A stretch of DNA of 64,000 nt, from NCBI RefSeq assembly GCF_035917235.1, contig NZ_CP108423.1:4307501-4371500 (forward strand). Reading direction: 5' to 3'. Position 1 is the stretch's first letter, and each line of letters starts with the position of its first letter. The position numbers and the translations under genes are program-made. Positions 19,345 through 27,564 of this stretch are shown here, piece by piece. Source of the stretch: Streptomyces sp. NBC_01294 (GTDB taxonomy: Bacteria > Actinomycetota > Actinomycetes > Streptomycetales > Streptomycetaceae). The notes beneath the pieces were generated by a model. The model made no database searches and was not told where the DNA came from. It saw only the letters and a program-made list of their open reading frames with translations.

Positions 19345-20193
19345 ATGGTGGTGCACCAGCACAGGCGGCGGCGCGGACGTGCGGGTGAGGCGGTGCTCGC
19401 CGCCGGCGTCGCCCTGGCGGTCACGGCGATGGGCGGGTGCGCGGGCGGTGGCGGCGGCGGTGGCGGCAGTGACGGCCGGCCTCCGGCGGACGCGGCGGCG
19501 GCGGTGGTCCGCGGCGCCGCCGACGCACTGGTGAAGACCGGCAGCGCCCGGGCCCGTACGGCCATGGAGATGGCCACGGGCGGGACCCGGGTCACGATCC
19601 GCGGCGAGGGCGGAGTCGACTTCAAGAACCGGATGGGGCAGCTCCTGGTGATGCTCCCGGCCGATGTGAAGGGCGAGGACGAGCACCGGCCCATCACCGA
19701 GCTGCTCGTGCCGGGAGCCCTCTACATGAAGAACCGCGGCGCCGGCGTCCCGGCCGACAAGTGGGTGCGCGTCGACACGACGACCCTCGCCGACGGGAAC
19801 CTGGTCACGGGCGGCGCGACCGATCCGCTGGTCGCGGCCGAGCTGCTGCGGGGCGCGCAGGAGGTGACGTACGTGGGGGAGACCGAGGTGGCGGGCGCGA
19901 AGGTGCGGCACTACCGCGGGACCACCGATATCGGGCGGGCCGCGGAGAAGGCGTCGCCGGAGGTGCGGGGGGCGCTGGAGGCGGCGGCGAAAGGGTTCAG
20001 CAAGGACACGGTGCCGTTCGACGCCTACCTGGACGAGGAGGGGCGGCTGCGGAAGGTCAGGCACCGCTTCACGTACGTCAACAATGGCCTGATCGATGTC
20101 TCGTCGACGACGCTGTTGTATGGGTTCGGGACGCCGGTGACCGTCGTATTGCCCGCAAGCGGGGACATTTACGCCGGGAAGATCGCCGAGTAG
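19345..20193 (+). CDS. Secreted lipoprotein, LppX/LprG-like
   Basis: The 282-residue protein has a basic N-terminus, a hydrophobic segment and lipobox VTAMGGC (Cys near residue 34), followed by a Gly-rich spacer. The mature domain, with alternating strands such as KVRHYRGTTDIG and a C-terminal SGDIYAGKIAE, resembles the LolA/LppX fold lipoproteins of actinobacteria, which bind lipids. It is probably anchored to the outer face of the membrane. ATG at 19345 is the start that gives a normal signal peptide. Confidence 0.8.
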   Translation: MVVHQHRRRRGRAGEAVLAAGVALAVTAMGGCAGGGGGGGGSDGRPPADAAAAVVRGAADALVKTGSARARTAMEMATGGTRVTIRGEGGVDFKNRMGQLLVMLPADVKGEDEHRPITELLVPGALYMKNRGAGVPADKWVRVDTTTLADGNLVTGGATDPLVAAELLRGAQEVTYVGETEVAGAKVRHYRGTTDIGRAAEKASPEVRGALEAAAKGFSKDTVPFDAYLDEEGRLRKVRHRFTYVNNGLIDVSSTTLLYGFGTPVTVVLPASGDIYAGKIAE

Positions 20194-20389
20194 TGGTGTG
20201 GGACGGGGACGGGCGGCGCGATCGGGCCATGGCCGGGTATCCGGAAATGGTCCATCCGTGTCATGTGCCGGGTGCCGTGCCGTCCCTACGCTGGGGAGCC
20301 GAGCACCGGCGGCTCGCGGCCGATGCCGTGTGGCCGATGGCCCGCGACCGACGACCGATGACCGAAGACGGCAGATTGAGGTGACACGC

Positions 20390-20545
20390 GTGACTCCCGC
20401 AGGCGGTACGACGGTGCAGGATCATGTGGCGCTCGCCGAGATCGAGCTGTGTGGTGAGCTGATCATTGCGGCGTCGGCGGCGGTCGAGGAGCGGCTGAGT
20501 CAGGATCGGATCGACGAGGTCCTGATGGGGATCTGGGCGGGGTGA
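20390..20545 (+). CDS. Conserved small Streptomyces protein, 51 residues
   Basis: The ribosome-binding sequence GAGGTGA is followed 5 nt later by GTG 20390; an in-frame GTG at 20381 is too close to it. The peptide, with TVQDHVALAEIELCGEL and ERLSQDRIDEVL, matches a small family I recognise in Streptomyces of unknown function. The repeat array begins immediately after its stop, so the last residues (MGIWAG) may be atypical. Confidence 0.7.
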   Translation: MTPAGGTTVQDHVALAEIELCGELIIAASAAVEERLSQDRIDEVLMGIWAG

Positions 20546-20780
20546 CGCGCCTCAAGCGCCGACGGGGCTGAAGGACTCGGGGCTCCGCCCCGGACCCCGC
20601 GCCTCAAACGCCGGCGGGGCTGAAGGACTCGGGGCTCCGCCCCGGACCCCGCGCCTCAAACGCCGGCGAGGCTGGATTGGGGCGGCGACGCTGAATGTGC
20701 CCGTCGAAGCTGGATGTGCCCGTCGAGGCTGGATGTGCCCAGTGGGGCTGGATGTGCCTGGCGAGGCTGATGGGCCCGGC
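20546..20780. repeat. Tandem array of the dispersed GC-rich repeat
   Basis: Two nearly identical units of about 63 bp (CGCCTCAAACGCCGGCGGGG, then CTGAAGGACTCGGGGCTCCG, then CCCCGGACCCCG) are preceded by a partial copy. They are followed by a degenerate series of about 18-bp units based on GAGGCTGGATGTGCCC. It fills the gap between convergent genes (the 51-residue gene and csoR). Confidence 0.85.
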
Positions 20781-20781
20781 G

Positions 20782-21096
20782 TCAGGTGCGGAGGAGGCGG
20801 GCGATGGCCTTGGTGGCTTCTTCTACCTTGGCGTCGATTTCGGTGCCGCCCTTGACGGCGGCGTCGGCAACGCAGTGGCGCAGGTGTTCCTCCAGCAGTT
20901 GGAGCGCGAAGGACTGGAGGGCCTTCGTGCTCGCCGAGACCTGGGTGAGTATGTCGATGCAGTAGACGTCCTCGTCGACGAGCCGCTGCAGGCCGCGGAT
21001 CTGGCCCTCGATCCGGCGCAGCCGCTTGAGGTGCTCGTCCTTCTGGTGGTGGTAGCCGTGGACGGCTCCGGAGCCTTCCGCCTCGATGGTCGTCAT
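20782..21096 (-). CDS. csoR: CsoR-type copper-sensing repressor
   Basis: This 104-residue all-helical protein has the family core RLRRIEGQIRGLQRLV and metal residues Cys in DVYCIDIL, then His and Cys in EEHLRHC. This Cys-His-Cys set is the Cu(I) site of CsoR, distinguishing it from formaldehyde or nickel relatives. ATG at 21096 has GGGAGA upstream. No copper chaperone or exporter gene adjoins it, so its targets other than itself lie elsewhere. A matching operator lies 33 bp upstream. Confidence 0.88.
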   Translation of the reverse strand: MTTIEAEGSGAVHGYHHQKDEHLKRLRRIEGQIRGLQRLVDEDVYCIDILTQVSASTKALQSFALQLLEEHLRHCVADAAVKGGTEIDAKVEEATKAIARLLRT

Positions 21097-21128
21097 GCGT
21101 TCTCCCGTGGTCCGGAACGAAGGGGATA

Positions 21129-21147
21129 TATACCCCTCATGGGTATA
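21129..21147. promoter_or_regulatory. Probable CsoR operator
   Basis: A perfect inverted repeat TATACCC-n5-GGGTATA stands upstream of csoR. It resembles known CsoR sites, which are GTATACCC-type palindromes, and is placed to autoregulate the gene. It could also act on the divergent DUF47-pit genes, which start 146 bp away, but that is less likely. Confidence 0.75.
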
Positions 21148-21292
21148 GGGTACTGGGCCCTGGCCGAAGCGGCAGGGGTCCGTCGTCCTCACTCTGCCTG
21201 ATGGAGGACACTGGGGAACGGCCGGTTAGCCGTGGCAGGGGGATGCGCCTAGCATCAGCCTGACCGAATCCAATGCACCCCGAGGACCTCAC

Positions 21293-21913
21293 GTGCGATT
21301 TCGTCTGACCCCCAGGGAGACGAGCTTCTACGACATGTTCGCCGCATCCGCGGACAACATCGTCACGGGCTCCAAGCTCCTGATGGAACTGCTCGGAGCG
21401 GACTCCTCCGCCCGGGCCGAGATCGCGGAGCGGATGCGGGCAGCGGAGCACGCGGGGGACGACGCCACGCATGCGATCTTCCACCAGCTGAACTCCTCCT
21501 TCATCACGCCGTTCGACCGCGAGGACATCTACAAGCTCGCCTCGTCGCTCGACGACATCATGGACTTCATGGAGGAGGCCGTCGACCTCGTCGTCCTCTA
21601 CAACGTGGAGGAGCTCCCCAAGGGGGTCGAGCAGCAGATCGAGGTGCTGGCGCGCGCGGCCGAGCTGACCGCCGAGGCCATGCCGCACCTGCGGACGATG
21701 GACAACCTCACCGAGTACTGGATCGAGGTCAACCGACTTGAGAACCAGGCCGACCAGATCCACCGCAAGCTCCTCGCCCAGCTCTTCAACGGCAAGTACG
21801 ACGCCATCGAGGTGCTGAAGCTCAAGCAGATCGTCGACGTGCTCGAAGAGGCGGCCGACGCGTTCGAGCACGTTGCGAACACGGTGGAGACCATCGCGGT
21901 CAAGGAGTCCTGA
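21293..21913 (+). CDS. DUF47 (PhoU-like) accessory protein of the phosphate transporter
   Basis: The 206-residue helical protein belongs to the DUF47/TIGR00153 family: it starts MRFRLTPRE, has FYDMFAASADNIV, and TPFDREDIYKLASSLDDIMD near residue 71 with conserved metal-binding acidic residues. These proteins are encoded with Pit transporters and are thought to modulate them. The GTG start is 5 bp ahead of a coupled pit gene downstream. Confidence 0.93.
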   Translation: MRFRLTPRETSFYDMFAASADNIVTGSKLLMELLGADSSARAEIAERMRAAEHAGDDATHAIFHQLNSSFITPFDREDIYKLASSLDDIMDFMEEAVDLVVLYNVEELPKGVEQQIEVLARAAELTAEAMPHLRTMDNLTEYWIEVNRLENQADQIHRKLLAQLFNGKYDAIEVLKLKQIVDVLEEAADAFEHVANTVETIAVKES

Positions 21914-21918
21914 ACCTC

Positions 21919-22917
21919 GTGGACACCTTCGCTCTGGTCGTGACCATCGGTGTCGCGCTCGGCTTTACGTATACGAATGGTTTTCACGACTCCGCGAACG
22001 CGATCGCCACATCCGTCTCGACGCGGGCGCTGACCCCGCGCGCGGCGCTGGCGATGGCCGCGGTGATGAACCTCGCCGGCGCCTTCCTCGGCAGTGGCGT
22101 GGCCAAGACGGTCAGTCAGGGGCTGATCGAGACGCCCCACGGCAAGACGGGCATGTGGATCCTCTTCGCGGCGCTGGTCGGCGCGATCGTCTGGAACCTG
22201 GTCACCTGGTACTTCGGCCTGCCCTCGTCCTCCTCGCACGCGCTGTTCGGCGGCATGGTGGGTGCGGCGCTGGCCGGTGGTACGGAGGTGATCTGGTCGG
22301 GCGTGGTCGACAAGGTCGTCATCCCGATGTTCGTCTCGCCGGTGGTCGGCCTGGTCGTCGGTTACCTGGTGATGGTGGCCATCCTGTGGATGTTCCGCCG
22401 CTCCAACCCGCACAAGGCGAAGCACGGCTTCCGTATCGCGCAGACCGTTTCGGCGGCCGCCATGGCGCTCGGCCACGGTCTCCAGGACGCGCAGAAGACG
22501 ATGGGCATCGTCGTGCTGGCCCTGGTCATCGCCGACGTGCAGACCGCCGACGAAGCGATCCCGATCTGGGTCAAGGTCGTGTGCGCGGTGATGCTGTCGC
22601 TGGGTACGTACGCGGGTGGCTGGCGCATCATGCGCACGCTCGGCCGCAAGATCATCGAGCTGGACCCGCCGCAGGGCTTCGCGGCGGAGACCACCGGTGC
22701 GTCGATCATGTTCGGCTCCGCGTTCCTCTTCCACGCGCCGATCTCCACCACCCACGTGATCACCTCGGCGATCATGGGCGTGGGCGCGACGAAGCGTGTG
22801 AACGCGGTCCGCTGGGGCGTGGCCAAGAACATCGTCCTCGGCTGGTTCATCACGATGCCGGCCGCCGCCCTCGTCGCCGCGGTCAGCTTCTGGATCGTGA
22901 ACCTGGCCTTCGGCTAG
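21919..22917 (+). CDS. pit: Inorganic phosphate transporter, Pit family
   Basis: The 332-residue polytopic protein carries the Pit signatures GFTYTNGFHDSANAIATSVS near the N-terminus and GHGLQDAQKTMG in the middle, with about ten helices. It is a low-affinity metal-phosphate symporter, working in parallel with the high-affinity Pst system encoded just downstream. It follows the DUF47 gene with a 5-bp gap. A second, silently diverged copy of its last 20 codons follows 52 bp after its stop. Confidence 0.95.
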   Translation: MDTFALVVTIGVALGFTYTNGFHDSANAIATSVSTRALTPRAALAMAAVMNLAGAFLGSGVAKTVSQGLIETPHGKTGMWILFAALVGAIVWNLVTWYFGLPSSSSHALFGGMVGAALAGGTEVIWSGVVDKVVIPMFVSPVVGLVVGYLVMVAILWMFRRSNPHKAKHGFRIAQTVSAAAMALGHGLQDAQKTMGIVVLALVIADVQTADEAIPIWVKVVCAVMLSLGTYAGGWRIMRTLGRKIIELDPPQGFAAETTGASIMFGSAFLFHAPISTTHVITSAIMGVGATKRVNAVRWGVAKNIVLGWFITMPAAALVAAVSFWIVNLAFG

Positions 22918-22969
22918 CGGGATCCGGCTTCGTGCCGGGGGTCCGGGGGTCGTCTCCCGGGTGATGCAG

Positions 22970-23039
22970 CATCACGATGCCGGCTGCGGCCCTGGTCGCC
23001 GCGGTCAGCTTCTGGATCGTGAACCTGGCCTTCGGCCAG
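22970..23039 (+). pseudogene. Duplicated 3' end of pit
   Basis: About 70 bp repeat the end of pit (22848-22917). In the second copy the reading frame PAAALVAAVSFWIVNLAFG is kept, but with three third-position differences, and the stop is replaced by CAG. The remnant frame continues 46 codons and ends near the pst terminator. No start or ribosome-binding site precedes it. Confidence 0.8.
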
Positions 23040-23075
23040 TGGCGTAGCAGGCTCAGGCGGCAGGCGTACGAAAGC

Positions 23076-23123
23076 GGGCCGGCTCCCCCCACCCAGGGGG
23101 AGCCGGCCCTCTTTCTTTCTTTC
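23076..23123 (+). terminator. Strong terminator after pit, between convergent pit and pstB
   Basis: Perfect 14-bp arms GGGCCGGCTCCCCC / GGGGGAGCCGGCCC with a 6-nt loop are followed by TCTTTCTTTCTTT. It ends the DUF47-pit transcript and may also stop readthrough from pstB on the other strand. Confidence 0.92.
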
Positions 23124-23173
23124 GCCTGCGGTGGCACCGCCATGCAGCACCGCAGGACGTCACGCATCCCGGT

Positions 23174-23950
23174 CTAGCCGAAGCGACCCGAGATGTAGTC
23201 CTCGGTCGCCTGCACGGACGGGTTCGAGAAGATCCGGTCCGTGTCGTCGAGCTCGATGAGCTTGCCGGGCTGGCCGACGGCCGAGAGGTTGAAGAAGGCG
23301 GTGCGGTCAGAGACGCGGGCCGCCTGCTGCATGTTGTGCGTCACGATGACGATCGTGAAGCGTTCCTTGAGCTCGCCGATCAGGTCCTCGATCGCCAGGG
23401 TGGAGATCGGGTCCAGGGCCGAGCAGGGCTCGTCCATCAGCAGGACCTGCGGCTCGACCGCGATGGCGCGGGCGATGCACAGGCGCTGCTGCTGGCCGCC
23501 GGAGAGGCCGGAGCCGGGCTTGTTCAGGCGGTCCTTGACCTCGTTCCAGAGGTTGGCGCCCTGGAGGGACTTCTCGACGATGTCGGTCAGCTCGGACTTC
23601 TTGAAGCTGCCGTTGAGCCGCAGGCCCGCCGCCACGTTGTCGAAGATCGACATGGTGGGGAAGGGGTTCGGGCGCTGGAAGACCATGCCGACGGTGCGGC
23701 GGACCGCGACCGGGTCGACGCCGGCGCCGTACAGGTTCTCGTCGTCCAGGAGCACCTTGCCCTCGACGCGGCCGCCGGGGGTGACCTCGTGCATGCGGTT
23801 GAGGGTGCGCAGGAAGGTGGACTTGCCGCAGCCGGAGGGGCCGATGAAGGCGGTCACGGAGCGGGGTTCAACGGTCATCGAGATGTCGTCGATGGCCTTG
23901 TGGGTGCCGTAGAAGGCGGACAGTCCGCTGACGTCGATTCGCTTCGCCAT
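23174..23950 (-). CDS. pstB: Phosphate ABC transporter ATP-binding protein
   Basis: This 258-residue ATPase has Walker A GPSGCGKS near residue 40, Q-loop [10 protein letters not shown], signature LSGGQQQR and Walker [14 protein letters not shown]. PstB powers high-affinity phosphate import with PstC and PstA. ATG 23950 gives the usual length and [10 protein letters not shown] start; a GTG three codons upstream is unlikely. It is the last gene of the pst operon. Confidence 0.96.
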   Translation of the reverse strand: MAKRIDVSGLSAFYGTHKAIDDISMTVEPRSVTAFIGPSGCGKSTFLRTLNRMHEVTPGGRVEGKVLLDDENLYGAGVDPVAVRRTVGMVFQRPNPFPTMSIFDNVAAGLRLNGSFKKSELTDIVEKSLQGANLWNEVKDRLNKPGSGLSGGQQQRLCIARAIAVEPQVLLMDEPCSALDPISTLAIEDLIGELKERFTIVIVTHNMQQAARVSDRTAFFNLSAVGQPGKLIELDDTDRIFSNPSVQATEDYISGRFG

Positions 23951-23978
23951 GAGGGTCACTTCGCTTTCATTGGTCGCG

Positions 23979-25061
23979 TCAGCGACCGGTCTTCGGGGCC
24001 TTCCAGCGGGCGATGCCGCGGGCCACCAGATTGAGGATCATGACGAAGGCGATCAGGACGAGCGCTGCGGCCCATGCCCGGTCGTAGGAGGCTTCACTGC
24101 CGACCCGGTACTGCTCCCAGATGTAGAGGGGGAGCGAGGACTGGGCGCCTTCGAAAGGGTTGCCGTTGATCAGCTGGGAGCCGAAGACCAGCAGCATGAT
24201 CGGCGCGGTCTCACCGGCGATGCGGGCGACGGCCAGCATCAGACCGGTGGAGATGCCGCCGATGGCGGTCGGGAGCACGACCTTGAGGATCATGCGCCAC
24301 TTCGGCACACCGAGCGCCAGGGCGGCCTCGCGCAGCTCGTTCGGGACGAGCTTGAGCATCTCCTCGGTGGAGCGGACCACGACGGGCATCATCAGGATCG
24401 ACAGGGCCATCGCGCCGGCGAAGCCGGAGGGGCCGAAGCCGAGCAGCAGGTTCCAGGTCGTCAGGATGAACAGGCCCGCGACGATGGAGGGGATGCCGGT
24501 CATGACGTCGACGAAGAAGGTGACGGCCTTGGCCAGCGAGCCCCGGCCGTACTCGACCAGGTAGACGGCGGTCAGCAGACCGACGGGCGCGGCGATCAGC
24601 GTGGCGAGGGCGACCTGCTCCAGGGTGCCGAGCAGTGCGTGGTAGACGCCGCCGCCCGCCTCGAAGCTGGTGACACCGTTCATGGAGTGGGTCAGGAAGG
24701 CGCCGTTGAGGACCTTGATGCCCCGGCTGATCGTGGTCCACATCAGCGAGAGCAGCGGGATGACGGCGAGGACGAAGCAGACCCACATCACGGAGGTCGC
24801 GACGCGGTCCTTGGCCTGGCGGCGGTTCTCGACCACCGCGCTGGCGGTGTACGTGATGCCGACGAACAGCAGGGCCGCGATCAGGCCCCACTGGACCTTG
24901 CTGTGGAGGCCGAAGGCGAGGCCGATGCCGCAGCCGAGGGCGATCGAGACGACCGTGATGCCGGCCGGGGCCCAGCGGGGCAGGCCGCCTCGGGTGAGGC
25001 TGTCGGGAGCGGCGGACTTGCGGGCCCGGGTGGGCCGCTGGTCCTGGAGTGCGTGGCTCAT
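23979..25061 (-). CDS. pstA: Phosphate ABC transporter permease PstA
   Basis: This 360-residue permease has about six to eight membrane helices. Its loop [23 protein letters not shown] is the EAA motif that docks on PstB. About 60 residues precede the conserved core. The start overlaps the pstC stop by one base (TGATG), so translation is coupled. Confidence 0.95.
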   Translation of the reverse strand: MSHALQDQRPTRARKSAAPDSLTRGGLPRWAPAGITVVSIALGCGIGLAFGLHSKVQWGLIAALLFVGITYTASAVVENRRQAKDRVATSVMWVCFVLAVIPLLSLMWTTISRGIKVLNGAFLTHSMNGVTSFEAGGGVYHALLGTLEQVALATLIAAPVGLLTAVYLVEYGRGSLAKAVTFFVDVMTGIPSIVAGLFILTTWNLLLGFGPSGFAGAMALSILMMPVVVRSTEEMLKLVPNELREAALALGVPKWRMILKVVLPTAIGGISTGLMLAVARIAGETAPIMLLVFGSQLINGNPFEGAQSSLPLYIWEQYRVGSEASYDRAWAAALVLIAFVMILNLVARGIARWKAPKTGR

Positions 25062-26053
25062 CAGGCGTTCGCCCCCGAGAAGTCCTTGCGGCGAGCGATG
25101 ATCAGACGAGCTGCACCGTTGACCAGCAGGGTGAGCAGGAAGAGGACCAGACCGGAGGCGATCAGCGCGTCCCGGCCGAACTCGTTGGCCTCGTCGAACT
25201 TCGCGGCGATGTTCTGCGCGAACGTGCCGCCGCCCGGGTCGAGGATGTGCAGCGAGATCAGGAAGCTCGGGGAGAGGACGGTCGCGACGGCCATGGTCTC
25301 GCCGAGTGCGCGGCCGAGGCCGAGCATCGAGGCGGAGATGATGCCGGAGCGGCCGAAGGGCAGCACCGACATCCGGATGACCTCCCAGCGGGTCGCGCCG
25401 AGGGCCAGGGCGGCCTCCTCGTTCATGCGCGGTACCTGGAGGAAGACCTCGCGGCTGACGCTGGTCACGATCGGCAGGATCATGATCGCGAGCAGGATGC
25501 CGACGGTGAACAGCGAACGGGCGACGCTGACCTGGGTCTTGTCGAAGACGTAGGTCCAGCCGAGGTACTCGTCGAGCCAGAGGTTCAGCCCGTTCAGGTG
25601 CGGGACGAGGAAGAGGGCGCCCCAGATGCCGTAGATGATCGACGGCACGGCGGCCAGCAGGTCGACCACGTAGGCGAGGGGCGCGGCCAGCTTCCGCGGC
25701 GCGTAGTGCGAGATGAAGAGGGCGATGCCGACGGCGATCGGAACCGCGATGACCATCGCGATGATCGAGCTGACGACGGTGCCGAAGAGCAGGACGGCGA
25801 TGCCGAAGACGGGGGGGTTGGCCGACGCGTTCCAGTCGAAGGTCGTGAGGAAGTTGCCCTCGTTCTTCGACAGGGCGAGCGTCGCCCGGTAGGTGAGGAA
25901 GACGGCGATCGACGCCATGATCACCAGGAGCAGGATGCCGGAGCCCTTGGAGAGCCCCGCGAAGATCTTGTCACCGGCGCGGCCGGTGGAAGTTCCGCTC
26001 TTGGGGATGCCTGGCGGAGCCGTGTCTATCTGGGTGGGTGTGGTGGAAGCCAT
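25061..26053 (-). CDS. pstC: Phosphate ABC transporter permease PstC
   Basis: This 330-residue permease begins with a hydrophilic tail and six membrane helices follow. The EAA loop is RMNEEAALALGATRWEVIRM. It pairs with PstA to form the phosphate channel. It is separated from pstS by a 15-bp hairpin, so its expression is expected to be lower than that of pstS. Confidence 0.95.
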   Translation of the reverse strand: MASTTPTQIDTAPPGIPKSGTSTGRAGDKIFAGLSKGSGILLLVIMASIAVFLTYRATLALSKNEGNFLTTFDWNASANPPVFGIAVLLFGTVVSSIIAMVIAVPIAVGIALFISHYAPRKLAAPLAYVVDLLAAVPSIIYGIWGALFLVPHLNGLNLWLDEYLGWTYVFDKTQVSVARSLFTVGILLAIMILPIVTSVSREVFLQVPRMNEEAALALGATRWEVIRMSVLPFGRSGIISASMLGLGRALGETMAVATVLSPSFLISLHILDPGGGTFAQNIAAKFDEANEFGRDALIASGLVLFLLTLLVNGAARLIIARRKDFSGANA

Positions 26054-26130
26054 GGTCTTTCCGGTCTGTGTGGGGGGCAGGCCCCCTGGCGGCGGTGCAC
26101 CGGATGTCCCCCCGGGTGGAGGGGGAGGGT

Positions 26131-26175
26131 CCCGAGGTGTCGGATGCCCGGACGGGGGCGATCCGACACCTCGGG
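26131..26175 (-). promoter_or_regulatory. pstS-pstC intergenic stem-loop
   Basis: A perfect 15-bp stem (CCCGAGGTGTCGGAT / ATCCGACACCTCGGG) with a 15-nt loop starts 7 bp after the pstS stop. There is no T-run. It is placed to act as a partial terminator or 3' stabiliser, giving more PstS than permease. Confidence 0.8.
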
Positions 26176-26182
26176 GTCAGGA

Positions 26183-27319
26183 TCAGCCCAGCGAGGCGAT
26201 GACTTCGCGGACCTTGGCGTTGATCTCGGCCGGGATCGGCGCGTAGCCGTTCTCGAGGAGGACCTTCTGGCCCGCGTCCGAGGCGGTGTAGTTCAGGAAG
26301 GCCTTCACCGTCGGGAGGGTCTCGGCCTTGTTGCCCTTGTCGCAGACGACCTCGTACGTGACCAGGGTGATCGGGTAGGCGCCCTCGGCCTTGGTCGTGT
26401 AGTCGAGCTTCAGCGCCAGGTCGGAGCCGGTGCCGGAGATCTTGGCGGCGGCGATGGCCTTGGAGGCGTTCTCACCGGTGGCCTTGACCGGGGCGGCGGC
26501 GCCCGTGTTCAGGTCGACGGTCTTGATGCTCTGCGAGGTGGCGTAGGAGAGCTCGAAGTAACCGATCGAGCCGTCGACCTGCTTGACCTGGGTGGCGACA
26601 CCCGAGGAGCCGGAGGCGCCGAGACCGCCCGGGGCGGCCCACTTCTTCGCGGCCTCGTGCGGCCAGGCGTCGGGCGCGGCGGCCTTGAGGTACTTGGTGA
26701 GGTTCTCGGTGGTGCCCGAGTCCTCGGAGCGGTGGAAGTGCTGGATGGCGGTGGAGGGAAGCGTGACGCCGGGGTTCAGCTTCTTGATCGCCTCGTCGTC
26801 CCACTTCTTGATCTTGTCGTTGAAGATGTTGGCGATCGTGGCGGCGTCGAGGTTCAGCTTGTCCACGCCGGCGACGTTGAAGCCGAGGGCGATCGGGCCA
26901 CCGACCATGGGCAGGTCGATGCCCTGGCCGCCGGTGCACTGCTTCTTCGACTCCTCGACCTGCTCGGGCTTCAGCGCCGAGTCCGAGCCGGCGAAACCGA
27001 CGGTGCCCTGGTTGAAGGCGACGATGCCCTCACCGGAGGAGGAGGACTTGTAGTTCACCTCGACGCCGGAGCAGGCGGCCATGAAGTTCTTCACCCACAG
27101 GTCGACCGCGTTCTTCTGGGCGGACGAGCCGGACGCCAGGAGCTTGCCCTTGGCGCCTTCGCACTTGATGTCGCCCGCGGCGGCCGCGGAGGGCTTCGCC
27201 GTTCCGTCGGCGGCCTTGGTGTTGTCGTCCGAGCCGCACGCCGTGAGGACCAGGGCGCCGGACACGACAAGCGCCCCGAGGGCGGAGGCACGAAGCATGT
27301 TCTTGCGCTGAAGCTTCAC
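26183..27319 (-). CDS. pstS: Phosphate-binding lipoprotein
   Basis: This 378-residue protein has a lipoprotein signal (VKLQRKNMLRASALG... LTACGSDD, lipobox Cys near 27) and the PstS fold with the phosphate-binding loops ASGSSAQ, GFAGSDSAL and HRSEDSGTTENLTKYL. It captures phosphate outside the cell for PstCAB. The GTG at 27319 is preferred over the upstream ATG because it gives a normal signal peptide and matches Streptomyces PstS. Confidence 0.96.
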   Translation of the reverse strand: MKLQRKNMLRASALGALVVSGALVLTACGSDDNTKAADGTAKPSAAAAGDIKCEGAKGKLLASGSSAQKNAVDLWVKNFMAACSGVEVNYKSSSSGEGIVAFNQGTVGFAGSDSALKPEQVEESKKQCTGGQGIDLPMVGGPIALGFNVAGVDKLNLDAATIANIFNDKIKKWDDEAIKKLNPGVTLPSTAIQHFHRSEDSGTTENLTKYLKAAAPDAWPHEAAKKWAAPGGLGASGSSGVATQVKQVDGSIGYFELSYATSQSIKTVDLNTGAAAPVKATGENASKAIAAAKISGTGSDLALKLDYTTKAEGAYPITLVTYEVVCDKGNKAETLPTVKAFLNYTASDAGQKVLLENGYAPIPAEINAKVREVIASLG

Positions 27320-27458
27320 TTTCGGGTGTTCCTTCCAGAAGCCGCCGGCCGCTTTCTGCATCGGGGCGGCGTGCGAAGAGGACTACGTCGGTTTGCCCGG
27401 CTGAGCTGCTCTATTCCCGAGCGACCCGCTCCGTGCATCACTGAAATTAGGCAGAACA

Positions 27459-27498
27459 GGTGAAGCAGCCGACCGGCCCGAGTGAACGGACGGTGAAC
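27459..27498 (-). promoter_or_regulatory. PHO box (PhoP operator) before pstS
   Basis: On the minus strand GTTCACC (27498-27492) and GTTCACT (27487-27481) are exactly 11 bp apart. A third unit CTTCACC (27465-27459) is in phase 22 bp further on, the unit between being degenerate. This matches the Streptomyces PHO box, an array of 11-bp direct repeats bound by PhoP under phosphate limitation. Confidence 0.88.
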
Positions 27499-27564
27499 CG
27501 TGGCGGACGACCCGGTGCGATCCCGGCGGTTCGCACACACCCGCCATCATCCGTTATCCGGCCG

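Noticed and set aside
20546..20780. CRISPR array
   Set aside because: Units are adjacent without unique spacers, their length varies, and no cas genes are in the window.
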